From: Taxawa tesnikishii (nom. ined.)
Taxonomy: Eukaryota; Ascomycota; Dothideomycetes; Dothideales
Reading direction: 5' to 3'
Length of the DNA stretch: 64,000 nucleotides
Assembly: GCA_030247885.1 (NCBI GenBank)
Contig: JAPDRO010000007.1
Coordinates: 937,501 to 1,001,500 of the forward strand
Shown: piece by piece, positions 34,051 through 46,270 of the stretch
Numbering within the stretch: the stretch's first letter is position 1
How the letters are laid out: the number at the start of each line of letters is the position of its first letter
Notes under the pieces: generated by a model
What the model saw: only the letters and a program-made list of their open reading frames with translations
Databases searched by the model: none
What the model was told of the DNA's origin: nothing
Translations under genes and position numbers: made by a program

Positions 34051-35333
34051 ATGGCTTCGATCAAATCAGGAAAGTCATTACAGCTCGATCTGCCACCGAG
34101 CTGTATAGTCTTCTCTCAATTTCCGGAATATTTCGTAGTGGGGACGTATTTTCTCCATCGCAAAGAGCAGGATGAAGAAGACGAGGCTGCATTGAGTTCA
34201 GCCGGCAAAGGCCAGAAGAGAACGGGCACGCTGGAGCTGTTCAGGTTGAAGGATGACGAACCGTGAGTCAAGAAGTCTTCCTAAGAATCTGCCTCTTGAG
34301 CAATCAGTCCGTGTCTACTGGGACGAGCTGTGGCATGAAAGTCACATCCATTGCTAAGACCACGCATGGTACAGACAGCACCTCCAGACCGTGCCCATCG
34401 ACTCCGCTATCCTGGATATAAAATTTCATGCTCTGACACCCAGATCCCGCAACCTCCTCGCCGTCGGCACTTCGACCGGTGATCTCATGTTCTTCCATCT
34501 CGACATCAGCTCAAGCACGCCGAAACTCGTCCACAAGCAGACATTCTCCCTGCACAACGACGGTACTCTGATCCTCGCAGTAGAGTGGTGTGCGACCAAG
34601 TTTTCCTGTCTCGGGATTTCCTGCTCAAACGGCTGCGTTTACGTCTTGTATCTGCAGCCTGCGGTTAGCGGGTACGAGATTAGTGAGGCGGTGGTAACGC
34701 ATGACCTGGAAGCATGGACGCTTGCGTTCCCAGGTGGGCCGGGGAGGCAGGGCGTGCTTTCGGGTGGCGATGACGCGGCGCTGAGGTTCAGCAGTACGCT
34801 GAATCCGGACGATGAAGACCGGATTGTGTGGTGTGATCGCAAGATCCACGGCGCGGGTGTAACGGCGATCTTGCCGCTTGAGAAGAATGTGATTGTCACG
34901 GGCAGCTACGACGACCATATACGTGTGATCAGAACGCCAGATGTGGGACGCAGGGAAGTGTTGGCGGAGATGAACCTGGATGGTGGCGTATGGAGGCTGA
35001 AGAGTCTGTGGCATGGTGATGAGGAGGGAAGGTGAGCCGTTGCTCTTGCGCTCAAAGCGCTTGCCAACCTGTCGAGGCTAGATGGCTAACAGGAGGGTTA
35101 GGTATGTCGTCCTTGCAAGCTGCATGCACGCAGGCACCCGCATTGTCGAGCTGCGAAGAGACCAGTCGGATGTGTGGACTTTCAACGTGCTGGCAAAGTT
35201 CGAAGAGCACAAGAGCATGAACTACGGCAGCGACGTGCAGCCTGGGCACTCCGATACTAAGACATTCATCTCGACGAGCTTTTACGACAGGTTGTTATGC
35301 GTTTGGAAGCATGAGATCCCTGACACAAGTTAG
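34051..35333 (+). CDS. DPH7: Diphthine methyltransferase (WD40), Dph7
   Basis: A cytosolic WD40 protein that demethylates diphthine methyl ester on eEF2 histidine, letting the final amidation of diphthamide proceed. Exons 34051-34262, 34375-35031 and 35102-35333 give 366 aa. Seen: an N-terminal strand (DLPPSCIVFSQFPEYFVVGTYFL), LAVGTSTGDLMFF, AVEWCATKFSCLGIS, ILSGGDDAALRF-like VLSGGDDAALRFSST, then GAGVTAILPLEKNVIVTGSYDDHIRV, GGVWRLKSLW, and VVLASCMHAGTRIVEL. It ends in STSFYDRLLCVWKHEI. The motif order is that of Dph7/Rrt2. No frame breaks. Intron 1 is 112 bp and intron 2 is 70 bp. Confidence 0.9.
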
Positions 35334-35744
35334 TAGCTCTCGATCAGTTAAAGTAGCCGATCCACTACTATCCAGCGCCAAAAACACATTACACAGTCAT
35401 CAGAGATTCTAATGCTGAACGAGTTCCCTATCTCGTTACAACCACCGCTGAGCGCCAGAGAAGAGTCAACACGGTTCAGATCAAGACACACACACGGATG
35501 AGATGGGCTGCTCAACGTAGGATCGTGCATGCCGTGGCAAGGACGAGATATCGTAATACGAATAAAGTTTCAGGAGGAACAAGGTCCAGAAGTTCATGAT
35601 CATACCTACAGCATACTAATCTATCCAAACTCGCTACTGCCTCTCAGAAAACGCCCCCCCCCCAACCATCATCCTAAAGACAACACATAGCATATTATCT
35701 CCCAATTGCGCCACAGCATCAACAGTCATTAGTGAAAGAACCGA
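35334..35744. other. Intergenic, convergent 3' ends of DPH7 and PRI1
   Basis: Poly-C run of 10 at about 35654. Nothing else seen. Confidence 0.4.
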
Positions 35745-37439
35745 TCAAAAATCCATACCATCGCCCACCTCGTCCCTCTCTCTCTTCACACCACTCATCT
35801 CCTCCTTCAACAAGCCATTCACAAACGTCCTGAAATACTCTACATACGGGCGCAAACTCGTCTTCTGCCAATCCTGCATCCTCTCCCTTTCCTCTTCCGG
35901 CCCCTCCTCTCCCTTGACGCTCTCCCAGGCGTCGATTTCGGCCAACAGGGTCTGTATGGTCGGCACTTCGAGCGGGTCGAATGCCGCGAGATCCCGCACG
36001 TTAATGGGCACACACACTCTACCCGTGCCCGGATGCACTACGAACGGGCTTTTGAGCAGATGGTTGAGTTTCTTGCTGACTTCTGCATCCAGTCGAGGGT
36101 AGGTGTATTCCAGGCGGATGTCCTGTTTGGCTTCGACGAGCGTCGTTGGATTGAGGGTGGAGAGATTGCCGGATGAGGCGAGCGCGTCAATGTCGGACCA
36201 CTTTTGCGCGCTGGAGCGGTGCGGTGACGAGTCCCACTTCTTTTGTAAGGCATCGACGAGCTTTTTGTCTGGCAGTAGTTGGAGAAGGCGTGAGGAGCTG
36301 GTGGGCGTGGACCATGGGTCTTGAGAGACCAGGACGTCGTCCAGGAAGTGAGGGTTGAGAAGGTTGAGGCTGCGCCTGTTAATTGTCTTCTGTTAGCTTG
36401 CGTTCGTTCGTGTGTGAAAAGAGGGTTTTTGGTTTGATGGAACTCATATACTCACTCCAGATGCGGATGCAGCGGTCTCTTCACGTTAACCTTTTTCTCG
36501 TTTTTGTTCGCGGTCTTCAACAATTCTAAATATCCCGCAATCGCCCTCCTCTTGTTGTCATCCATCATTCTGGCCCTCTTATCACTGACCCAAGCGTGCG
36601 CGCCACGTCTACCCGAATATACCCACAAGATATGCTTGAACCCGAAGTCCTCCCTCAGCGCCGCATCCACAACCTTGATCGCCATCGTTATGAACGTCCA
36701 GCACTTCTCGCAGATCGCCGCGCCCTGACAGCACGTGCGAATCTCGTCGTAATCCGTCATATCAATATCGAACACCAGCTCCTTGGCGACTGGCTTGAAC
36801 GCGCTGGCATTTCGCAACGTCTTGCGGTCACGCGGTGAGGTCGAATACTGGGGCCCGATTTCAAAGCGTACGGGCGTCATCTGTACACATTGCTTGCGGA
36901 AGAGGTCCGCCGAAAGGAAAGATTGGTATCGTATGTAAGCGTCGTTAGGCAGCACGAACGCGAACTCGCGGTTGATAAAGTCGGGACTTGGAGATGGAGA
37001 ATGGTTAAGCCATTGGAAGAGGTAGCGGAACGGGAACAGACGTTGGTAGAAGACACGCAGAACTCCGGGATCTGAAGCAGCGGACTGTGCTTTGCTAGTT
37101 GGTTTTCTGGGGGTAAGGCGGTTAGCAGTGAAACTCAGTAAGTAGTGTACGGCCGTTCGCGTACGAGTCTTCCTGCGACGACTTGTCCGCACGAGTCTGC
37201 GCGCTTAATGAGAACTCTTCGTCGTCGTCATCATCATCGTCGTCAAACATGTCGTCTAAATTTGCCCTCTGGGGCTCCTCTTTCACTACAGGTTCTGCTT
37301 CTGGCTCCGGCTCTTCAGCTTTTGGGGTTTCCGTTGTCTCATCTGCGCCGTCTTCGAATGGGATGGCGGGCGCTTCTGACATGTCAGCGTCGTCCGCGAC
37401 AGGCGGTGACGATGGCGGCGGTGACACTGCGTGAGGCAT
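35745..37439 (-). CDS. PRI1: DNA primase small catalytic subunit
   Basis: The RNA-primer synthesising subunit of DNA polymerase alpha-primase. Exons 37165-37439, 36456-37106 and 35745-36375 give 518 aa. Catalytic acidic pair in LVFDIDMTDYD; zinc-motif region RTCCQGAAICEKCW; nucleotide-binding SGRRGAHAWVSD; and the conserved LHPHLERSLNLLNPHF, which is formed across intron 2. The N-terminus (about 90 residues) is an acidic, Pro-rich extension ending in [16 protein letters not shown]. Intron 1 (37107-37164, 58 bp) uses donor GTACGC and branch GCTAACC; intron 2 is 80 bp (36376-36455). Intact. Confidence 0.95.
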
Positions 37440-37983
37440 GGTTGTTGGTATAATGTTTTGGTATAGCGGTGTGTGTGTCGCTTGTGTTGAGATGTGGGAG
37501 ACTGATGTTTCTGGAGAACGTGTCGGACAACGCGTTTCGCGACTAAAGCGCGTTAATTGGCTTGGCACCAATTCAGCCTTCATTTGGCAGGACGTCAGTA
37601 AGCAATATCCATCACGGTCTTTCAACTGCACATCATGAACGTAGAAACAAGAGGATTTCTGTGCAAGTTTGGATTGTTGATATCCTGCCAGGTGCTACGC
37701 TCATTATGTTGCAGAGACCGCTCTGTACCGTGTGTAGTAGTAGTACATGCAGCGTCACAGAACGCCAATGGAGATATGCAACGATTTCGTCCTCCTTCGC
37801 CCCTCAGCGCCGGAAAGCCGCCCCTGGGCCGATTGCTCTTGAGTTCCTCGTATGGAAGTCTGCAACGGCTTCCTCGAACCGGCTGGTACATGCAGGTCCA
37901 AACACCAATTCGGTCGTTGCAACTCCTTCCATTGCACCCTACATTTGCACATCCCGCCTCCCGTCTGCCATCCGTCCGAACTC
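37440..37983. other. Intergenic, PRI1 promoter and RPN6 3' flank
   Basis: No gene recognised. I compared the RPN6 3' flank with the PUP3/PRE2 element and see no match. Confidence 0.4.
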
Positions 37984-39313
37984 TTACTCTAGTAGACTGG
38001 CTTGGTTCGTGTAGAGTACATCCACCACGTTGTTCAGCTTCTCAATGGTCTCGAGCGCAGCATCATACCCTTGATCCCTCTCGGACTCGTCGAAGATGAT
38101 TAGGCACCCAGCGCCCTGGTCCAACACGCCAATGATGACCTTGTCGAGGATCATCTGGCCGAGTTTCCGCTCCACCTGCTGTGTATCCAGACCGACCATT
38201 TTGGCAATGTGGTCGATCTCCACCCTGCTGAATGGCTCGATGACCTTGATCAAGTTCTGCTCCAGCATGTTGTCGTAAAGTCTGCGCAAGTGGTTTGCGA
38301 TAAAACGGTCGCTGCCAAGCTCGTAGCGGTAGTCTGACAGTGCCTGCTCGTACTCTTCCAGACTTCGGTTTGTGTGTGCGCGCGCAACGGCCTTCATGGC
38401 ATCGAGGTTTTTGCCAGCGTACTTGAGCGCTTGTTTTGAGGTCATAAGGTTGTTGACGTCGTCACCTTGATTGACCATGATCTTGCAGAGAAGCATGTAC
38501 TGCAACGCTGCCGTCGCCTTCTGTGACTCATCCTGCGAGTGGTAGCCCTCCATGGCCTCAATGAAGTAGGAGAAGGCAGTGTTGAAATCCTTGTCCTCGG
38601 CGTGTAACATTCCGCTCTGCATGTCCAGACCAGCTTGCAGCAAGGGTGGTGTGTAGACGGAGGCTGCGGCGGTGCGCGCGGCGGTAAGAGCTGCTCTGCC
38701 CTTCGGTACATTTCCAAGAGCGTGGTAGACGCGAGACTCCAGCAAGTGTACCTCCACCAGGACAAGCTTGTCATCCAACCTTCTCAGTTCCTTCAGCAGA
38801 CCGTTGATCAGAGTGAGGGCGTCGTAGTACGATTGCTTCTGCATGTAGAGAGTCACAAGCCGCGTCTCCAGATTTTGCCGAAGGAACCCTCTGCGTTCTG
38901 AGACGGCCCAGTCGATGCAGGACTTTGTGACAGCGATGTGAGTTTCTAGGGAGTTGGGAATGTTGTTGAAGAGGTCGAGGAGTTGACGGACTGCACGCAA
39001 TCACTGTCAGGGCAGGCATTCCAGTGCGGAGCATGTGATGCTTCTTACCAAGCTTTGCCGTCCTCGCTTTTGCGAAAGACGACAGATGCGATCTCGTCTG
39101 CTGAACCAGCTGCGCTAGATCGTTTGTCCGCTTCTGATCCCGGTACAGCTCGCCCAAACCCATCAACGCGGCATCGTAGTTTCTGACAGATGCATCTGTC
39201 TGTCCTGGACCTTGGTCAAGAACCTCCTTGTATATCTTCTCCGACTCTGAGGGCTGATCCTTCGCCAGCTTCTTTGCCTCTTCTACCCGCTTCGCATTGT
39301 CCGGAGCAGCCAT
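37984..39313 (-). CDS. RPN6: 26S proteasome regulatory subunit Rpn6
   Basis: A PCI-domain subunit of the 19S lid that clamps the lid to the 20S core (yeast Rpn6, human PSMD11). Exons 39049-39313 and 37984-38990, with a 58-bp intron, give 423 aa, the normal size. Seen: N-terminal helical repeats (SEKIYKEVLDQG, ALMGLGELYRDQ), ETHIAVTKSCIDWAVSERR, QKATAALQYMLLCKIMVN, then the C-terminal PCI winged helix: LYDNMLEQNLIKVIEPFSRV, EIDHIAKMVGLDTQQVERKL and ILDQGAGCLIIFDE-like GVLDQGAGCLIIFDE. Intact. Divergent from SOF1. Confidence 0.96.
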
Positions 39314-39623
39314 GGTGAGTTAATCCCTTGTGGAATCTGTAAGGCGGTTGTCGTGTTTCGCTAAGGAGGTGCTGTGCGAGTGAAGAGAAGGTGAGTGCAA
39401 CGGAGGAACGATGTGGAGGCCGATGGTCGACTGAAGATTGAAGACTGGATGATGATGCTCGTGAGCTCCACGAAACGCCAGGCGCGATGAACGACGTACA
39501 ACCAGCAGCAGCTCACCGCCAAGCGTCGGCTAACCTTCCTCTCACTGCGGAAAACCTCCGCGCCTTCCTGACATTTTCTTGAGATTCCATCATTGTCGCC
39601 GCGACAATGTCGAGACGTCCACC
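39314..39623. promoter_or_regulatory. Shared divergent promoter of RPN6 and SOF1
   Basis: 310 bp between the start codons of a proteasome gene and a ribosome-assembly gene. No clear GGTGGCAAA-type element found. Confidence 0.5.
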
Positions 39624-41018
39624 ATGGTAAGTCGCATACACGCTCCATATCCGCGCAACACCTCCTGACTATGTATACAGAAGATCAAGGCTTTGTCACG
39701 CTCTGCGGAATCGTATCAGGCGCCAGGCACAAATGTCGCCCGTCAGCCCCGCAACCTCGACCCAGCTCTGCACCCGTTTGAGCGGGCGAGAGAGTACACG
39801 CGCGCCCTCAATGCTACCAAGATGGAGCGCATGTTCGCGGCGCCCTTTGTTGCGCAGCTAGGAAGAGGCCATGTTGATGGCGTGTATACCATGGCCAAGG
39901 ACCCCATGTCACTGGAGCGATTTGCAAGCGGCAGCGGTGATGGCGTAGTCAAAGTCTGGGATCTGCCGAGCCAAGACGAGATTTGGCAAACGCAAGCGCA
40001 TGAAAACATCGTAAGAGGGGTGTGCTGGACGCGCGACAAGAAGTTGTTGTCTTGCGGAACCGACAAGACAATCAAGATGTACGACCCTTACAACACAGCG
40101 TCCGGAAGTGCGCCTCTGTCGACATACCTGGGCCAGAATGCCTTCACAGCTATCACGAAGCACCGCACAGAGCCTGCGATCGCGGCCTCATCCTCCGTAA
40201 TATCCATCTACGATCTGAACCGGCCGTCTTCGACGCCGACACAGACGCTCGCATGGCCCACGTCTATCGACACCATCACCGCCTGCTCCTTCAACCAGAC
40301 CGAGACTTCCATTCTTGCCTCGACTGCAACCGACCGCTCTGTTGTCCTTTATGACCTGCGTACCTCCTCACCGCTTCACCGTTCCGTGCTAACCCTCGCT
40401 TCAAACGCCATCGCCTGGAACCCGCAAGAGGCCTTCAACTTCGCGCTCGCAAACGAAGATCACAACATCTACATATTCGACATGCGGAACCTCAAGCGCG
40501 CCCTCAACATTCTTAAAGACCACGTCGCAGCCGTCATGGATGTCGAGTTTAGCCCCACAGGTGAAGAGCTCGTCTCCGCGTCCTACGACCGCTCAATCCG
40601 CCTCTGGAAGCGCAACGAGGGCCACAGCCGCGACATCTACCACACAAAACGCATGCAGCGCGTCTTCAGCTGCCGATGGACGCCTGACAACAACTACGTT
40701 CTTTCGGGCTCCGACGACGGAAATATCCGTCTGTGGCGGGCCGTCGCCTCAGCGCGCCAAGGTGTAAAATCTGCGCGGCAGAGACAGCAACTCGAGTATG
40801 ACGCAGCGCTCAAGGAGCGCTACAAGCACATGCCCGAGATTCGGAGGATCGGAAGGCACAGACACGTGCCGAAGCAGGTCAAGAAGGCCGGCGAGATCAA
40901 GGGCGAGGAGCTCAAGGCGATCAAGAGGAGAGAGGAGAACGAGAGAAGGCACACGAAGAAGGGTGAGACGAGGAGGAGGGCGGAGAGAGAGAAGATGGTG
41001 TTGGCTACGGAGCAATGA
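39624..41018 (+). CDS. SOF1: SSU processome WD40 protein Sof1
   Basis: A nucleolar U3 snoRNP/SSU-processome protein for 18S rRNA processing (human DCAF13). The first coding exon is only the ATG (39624-39626). A 54-bp intron (39627-39680) follows, then one long exon to 41018; 446 aa. Splicing yields the family start MKIKALSRSAESY. Seen: about seven WD40 blades (GHVDGVYTMAKDP, SGDGVVKVWDLPS, CGTDKTIKMYDPY, SASYDRSIRLWKRN, SGSDDGNIRLWRA) and the basic Sof1 C-terminal domain (KERYKHMPEIRRIGRHRHVPK). Intact. Confidence 0.95.
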
Positions 41019-41272
41019 GGGTGTTTTGTGGAGAGGGTTTGTTCTAGTACGTACTATTGCATTTGCGGGCGTTTCAGATGGACGTGCTGCATGGTGCTGC
41101 ATGCGATGGCGTTCAATCGAGGAATTGCAAAAGGCCAAAGCTAGGGAATGGAGTTTTGTTTTGGCAGGAGTTCGGGCGAGTTTAGCAGACGCGTCAAGTA
41201 AAAGATTGACTTCTCTGTCCTTGCCCAAGTCGATGCCCGTCGGTACTTATACGAAACACCGCAGTTTCGTGT
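41019..41272. other. Short intergenic stretch
   Basis: SOF1 3' flank; nothing recognised. Confidence 0.4.
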
Positions 41273-42142
41273 TTGAAATCACTATCCTGTTCTACATCTA
41301 CCGTGGCGAGTTTGCCGGTCATGGCCGAGTTCCGCAGTGGCATCGCTCCATTCATGGACGGGATCACCGCTTTCTGCGAGTATCCCACCGGCTCTGTCGA
41401 CCGCCGCTTGCTCTGCCTATCGCCAAAAGTCCTAGAGCTGCCGGATGGCTACTTGTGGGACAAGGTACAGTCCCATGGCGGTCCTGTTGGTGATGGACAT
41501 ATCCGGCACGCTCTGTTCTATCCGCTAGACGAAGAGGTGAAAGAGAGGAGAGAAGGTGTCAGAACGTACGGACAATACCGACTACGGCATCACACCCCTG
41601 CTCTTCCCTGTGCCTGTCACTGCTCTGCAGATCTTCTGCAAGGACCACAAGTGGCGGTTCGTCGACTACAACACCCGGTGCCCTCGTTGTCAATCTTCGG
41701 AGAAGCGCTCGAGACCATCTCTGACGGTCACTTCAAGGCCACGCTGCACAAGGTCGCCGACACCCCTGAAGACCAGCAGCACTTTCAACGGTCGTCCCTT
41801 GTTTCTTTTTTCAATGGCTCCGCGAGCCGATCTCCGCTTGCGAACTGTTGTAGAATCACCGTTGCTGCAGCGAGAGGGTTTGATTATCGAGCAGGAGTCT
41901 TTCGAGATCTCAAGAAGCTCACCGATGCTGGCGTACCAGTACCCACGAGCAAAGAATGGAGAGGGGCGCAGATCGGTACCCGCAATCAGGTCGGTCCTAA
42001 AGGAAGGCTCGGTGGCGTAAAGGAGATCAATGGTGTCAAGTTTGGCGAAGATACGTTCTCTAGGGGTCAAGGTGATGTTGCCAGTGTAGTGTTAGCTCTT
42101 GATCAATCTCCTTTGTTGCGTTGCGCATATATATCAAAATAG
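41273..42142 (+). pseudogene. Decayed 2OG-Fe(II) oxygenase (isopenicillin N synthase-like)
   Basis: Pieces of an Fe(II)/2-oxoglutarate oxygenase in order but in two or more frames: LELPDGYLWDKVQSHGGPVGDGHIRHALFYPL, then TDYGITPLLFPVPVTALQIF (the HxD region reads T/N-TDYG, with the His codon disturbed), GHFKATLHKVADTPEDQQ (second metal His), LRLRTVVESPLLQREG, and KKLTDAGVPVPTSKEW..GGVKEINGVKFGEDTF. The first 100-150 residues of the family, including the N-terminal DIOX_N part, are missing. At least four frame changes are needed, and two look like insertions (near 41577 and 41698). This differs from the single-base losses seen elsewhere in the window, so I call it a true relic. Confidence 0.7.
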
Positions 42143-42620
42143 CACAGCAGGGTTTCGAAATACGGCATCCCCTTCTGATCGGTTGGTGAGTATGTGGCAA
42201 TGCACGAGAGCTTTTTCGACATGACCAGCACTTGGCATGATGCCCCGTTGAGCCCGTTGCCGTACGTCAGGTAACAGAGGTCAGTGACGAGTGAACTGTT
42301 CGTCTCACCCCAAACATTCCGGATAGCGCGAGTCGAGGCTATATTAATGCGAAACTTTATATACGATCATCATACAACGATGTGTGGAGAAAATGCGGAG
42401 GTCCGGTGGGGGAAGTGAGGGGATCTGCACATCTTTCTTCTCAAACCCCGTCGTGACATTGTTCCATGGGGCAGGGAAGACTCCGACTGGGAATACGGAT
42501 ACAAAATCCATGCCAACCTCGGTCTAGTAAGGAGCGAACGTGATAAATAAATATGGTGGTTGCTCACGCTGGCGTGGGAGCCAAGGTCAGCATCAGTCTC
42601 TGTCTTGCAGTTTCCCAAAC
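42143..42620. other. Intergenic, GH27 promoter
   Basis: No gene recognised. Confidence 0.4.
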
Positions 42621-44734
42621 ATGGCACCGACACTTCCTTCCGTCGTATTTCCTTTACTGGTGGTGTCCACTGGGTATGCCTCCGCGACCCCTGGTCACCT
42701 GCAGAGGCGTCTGGAAAATGGGCTTGCTCTTACACCGCCCATGGGGTGAGTCATTACATGGCCTGGACAAGTGACTCTCTAATAAGGATAGATGGAACTC
42801 CTACAATCACTACAACTGTGCGCCAAACGAATCCATAATCGTTTCAAACGCCCAAGCTCTGGTTGATCTCGGCCTAGCCGAGTTGGGCTACCACTATGTG
42901 ACGACTGATTGCGGTTGGACTATCCCTCAGCGAACCGCAAATGGCACTCTGACGTGGAACGAGACGCTATTCCCACGCGGCTTTCCAGCACTGGGGAGTT
43001 CATACATAGTCTCGGACTGGGCTTTGGCGTGTACTCCGATGCAGGCGTACAGATGTGCATGACCGGCGGAGTCAACCAGACGGGCAGCTTGTTCCACGAG
43101 TCAACCGATGCCGATACCTTTTCCGCTTGGGGTGCCGACCTGTTGAAGTACGACAACTGCTACTCGGAGGCTGCCACTGGATACCCGAACGTAGACTACG
43201 CGCCTGTCGTTTCCCGGAATTTCGCTACGAAAACATGACCAAGGCCCTCAACGGCACCGGACGATCGATGCTGTTCCAGATCTGCGATTGGGGCGTCGAC
43301 TTCCCCTCAGCATGGGCACCGAGACTGGGTAATACGTGGCGTGTTACCAACGACATCATCCCGGCATGGCGTACTATCTACCGAATCGTGAATCAGGTTG
43401 TACCGCAGATGTCTTACGCCGGACCAGGGCATTGGCTCGACCTGGATATGTTGGAAGTCGGCAACAACATCTTCACCACGCCGGAAGAACAAACGCACTT
43501 CTCCCTGTGGGCTATACTTAAGAGTCCCCTGACCATAGGAGCCGCGCTGAAGGACACAATGACTAGCATAAACTCTGCGTCACTTGCAATCTATAAGAAT
43601 TCGGATGTCATTAGCCTCAACCAGGACAGTCTAGGTGTTGCCGCCAATCTCACAAGAAGATGGACGGACGCAGGCTACGACGTATGGTCGGGACCGCTGA
43701 GCAGAGGTCGAACGGTTGCTGCGCTTGTTAACTGGAATAACCAAAGCATTACCGCTACCCTAGACCTTCCGGATGTAGGACTGCAGAGCGCCGGGTATGT
43801 GAAAGATCTTTGGAGAAACGTGACCACCACAAACGTTCAGACCTCATACACAGCTACGATACCCGCACATGGTACGCTCTTGCTGGAGCTTGGTAACACT
43901 ACTGCTGCAGGTGAATATGCCGTCGACCGATGTGGTCGTGTCCACGGGTGAGTATCCGTCCAGAACCTCAGTTCATCTGCTAATATGGACAGAAATACCG
44001 TGACGATCCCGAACGTTTACGGTGTGACGTCCGGCTCATATGCCATGACCATCAGCTTCAGCCGGAGCAGTCAAAGAAGCCAGAGTATTAGAGTATCGAC
44101 ATCGGAATCCAAGGAAGGGAGAACGTTCCACGTGCAGCCGGGCAAGACGGCAGTGGAAGTTCCCATCTCCCTGCTCGCTGGAGACTCCAACAGCATAACC
44201 ATCCAGTCGTCTCTGTCGGTGTCGTCGATTGCAGTTGCGCCACCAAACGGCACCTTCTACCCAAGCACATCCTTCTCCGTCTCCGGCACAGCAAAGCACC
44301 AGAACTGCACGGTCGGCCTTTGCGCCCCGGTTGGCGCCAAGATCACAAACTTGACCGAGAACGGGGCAGCAACGCTGCGTATTCCGCGTCGGTCGAGCGG
44401 GTCGCCGACCAACACATCAGTGCGATACGTAGAGCTGACCTACATCAACAACGAGGTCTCACTGGACACATCGTGGACCAATGGCACGAACTCGCGCAAC
44501 ATCACCGTTGCGGTCAATGGTGCAGCGTCTGTGAGGTTGGACGTCCCGCTTTCGGGACACAGCAGCGAGCTCTTCAGCCCAATGAGAGGATGGGGAGACC
44601 CAGCGACTCTCGGCGTGCTGGTCGATGGATGGGGAACGGGGGATGGGGAAGACACTGTTGTAGTAAGCAACGTTGGCGGCAATGCTGGTGTGCAACCGGA
44701 CGGTGCGCATTTTGTTGGCCTTCGGGTGTTGTAG
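42621..44734 (+). CDS. Secreted alpha-galactosidase, GH27
   Basis: Hydrolyses terminal alpha-galactosides of galactomannan and raffinose-type sugars outside the cell. Exons 42621-42745, 42792-43947 and 43993-44734 (introns of 46 and 45 bp) give about 674 aa. Signal peptide MAPTLPSVVFPLLVVSTGYASA. GH27 motifs: NGLALTPPMGWNSYNHYNC, TTDCGW, SLGLGFGVYSDAG, LLKYDNCY (nucleophile Asp), NTWRVTNDI (acid/base Asp) and GPGHWLDLDMLEVGN. The C-terminal third (from about residue 420) is a beta-sandwich extension with many Asn glycosylation sites, as in AglD-type enzymes with an added CBM35-like region. Two short runs, GGGG 42993-42996 and CCC 43213-43215, each lack one base. Confidence 0.93.
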
Positions 44735-45500
44735 TGTAGAGATCGTAGGTACAGTAGGGCGAGATGCAGGAATGTAACTAGCAAGGTGACGAAGCCAAGT
44801 GAAATCCTAAGATAAAGTTGTCGTTTAATAAACGAGACATTCCTGAGGTTGTGCTCTAGACAACGTGATGCGAGAGGAAGCGAAACGAATCAGCCATCCG
44901 TCATGACCGACGCAAAAGGAGCGAAGGGGGATCAAACAATGCTCCCGTACCGAGACATTGAGCAAAGGGGAAGGGTCAGTTGGTCTGGTTCATCCTTGCA
45001 TCCCCCGATATAAGAAAGGATAAGATTCTTCTGTTAGTAGTTGATGCCTGAAGACCGAGTGCCTGCAAAGGTAAGCTCCACGGCGTAAACGGCCACTCCC
45101 CAAGAAAACCCCGGCAGGTTGCGCAATAAGCGCCTCAGGGATGGTCAGGGCAGAAGAGGAAGGGCCATGTGCGTGACAGCCATGGCGTGCACGAGCGGGC
45201 GGCAACTATCTCACCAAAGGAAGCGAGGAGAGACGGAGCCGAACGAACGTGAGCAGGGTTCCATGGTTTGGTTTGGGCGGCTCAGAAGTCGGTTAGAGTG
45301 GCTGCTGTGGCTGCCGACTTGAGCGTCAATCGTGCCGACAGACGATGTGGTGTTGTGAAGCGGGTGCACGAAGATGTGCAACGTAACACGAGCACGCGAC
45401 TTGACTTAACTTGATCTGACGCGGCCTAGCGCGTTTTTCCGCATAGCGCTTGCATAGCGCTTGCATAATTCGACTGCATGACCATGATGGATGTGCCTCG

Positions 45501-45541
45501 AGCATCAGCAGCATCAGCAGCAGCAGCAGCAGCAGCAGCAG
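45501..45541. repeat. CAG/AGC trinucleotide microsatellite
   Basis: Interrupted AGC-ATC units followed by about nine CAG units, in non-coding sequence. Confidence 0.9.
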
Positions 45542-46245
45542 CACAAGAACAGCCACGGCACCGTTCTGAAGGGCGAAAACAGCCGAAGCCACAGCAGGTC
45601 TGGAAACAAGCTCAAGCATCGGATCAGCATGCTTGTTGTTTGGTAGAGGAAGCGGAAGCGGGTGCTCGCAGTAGCGCTTCCAAGTGCAAGATGCCCGTCC
45701 GCGCCGGCAGTCAACAAACGGGACGGGGACCCTTGGACGTGATGCCGCAAGTTTGCAGCTCAGTTGGAGAGCGGGAGGATCTTCTAGCGGCCATTGCTTT
45801 TCCAGAACACAGAGTGTGCCCGCCAAGTGCGCTCGCAATCGATTAATCTGCGCCTATCGTCCAGCACCTATCGAGCGAGTATCGACACCTATCCGCTGAG
45901 CGCTGTACCGGCCGGTACTGTTGCTTGCTCCAAGCCGACAGAAAGCCTTTACTTGGCCACTCTGCCGGTGAGTGGCATGCAGCGTACTTTGATGAGGCTG
46001 CAGTTTGAGGGCGATGCGTGTTTTCCTCCCTCGCATGTACATGTAAATAGGTAAAAGTGATACGGTAGGTAGGTGTGTAGCTCTCCGATCGCGGCGTGTT
46101 TCTCGCAGGCCCGGGTCCGCAAGACCAAGACGCCGCATTAGCGTGTGGAGCTCGGGCCTCGTTGGATTACTTGGTCCCCACAGGCCTTGCATCTCCTCCC
46201 GCCTCCCGTCTCCCGTCGCAAAGCTCCCCAAGTCCTTCACACACC

Positions 46246-46270
46246 GCCAACCCAACCCAACCCAACCCAA
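46246..46270. repeat. CCCAA pentanucleotide repeat
   Basis: Five perfect units (AACCC phase), about 300 bp upstream of the next gene; one base short of a telomeric unit but not telomeric. Confidence 0.85.

Noticed and set aside
43921-43947. Third frame break in GH27 before its last intron (alternative reading DVVVSTG)
   Set aside because: The first frame stays open and its phase fits the intron and the following exon, whereas the alternative does not.
45478-45846. 122-codon frame with poly-Ala
   Set aside because: Produced by the CAG microsatellite; no support beyond the repeat.
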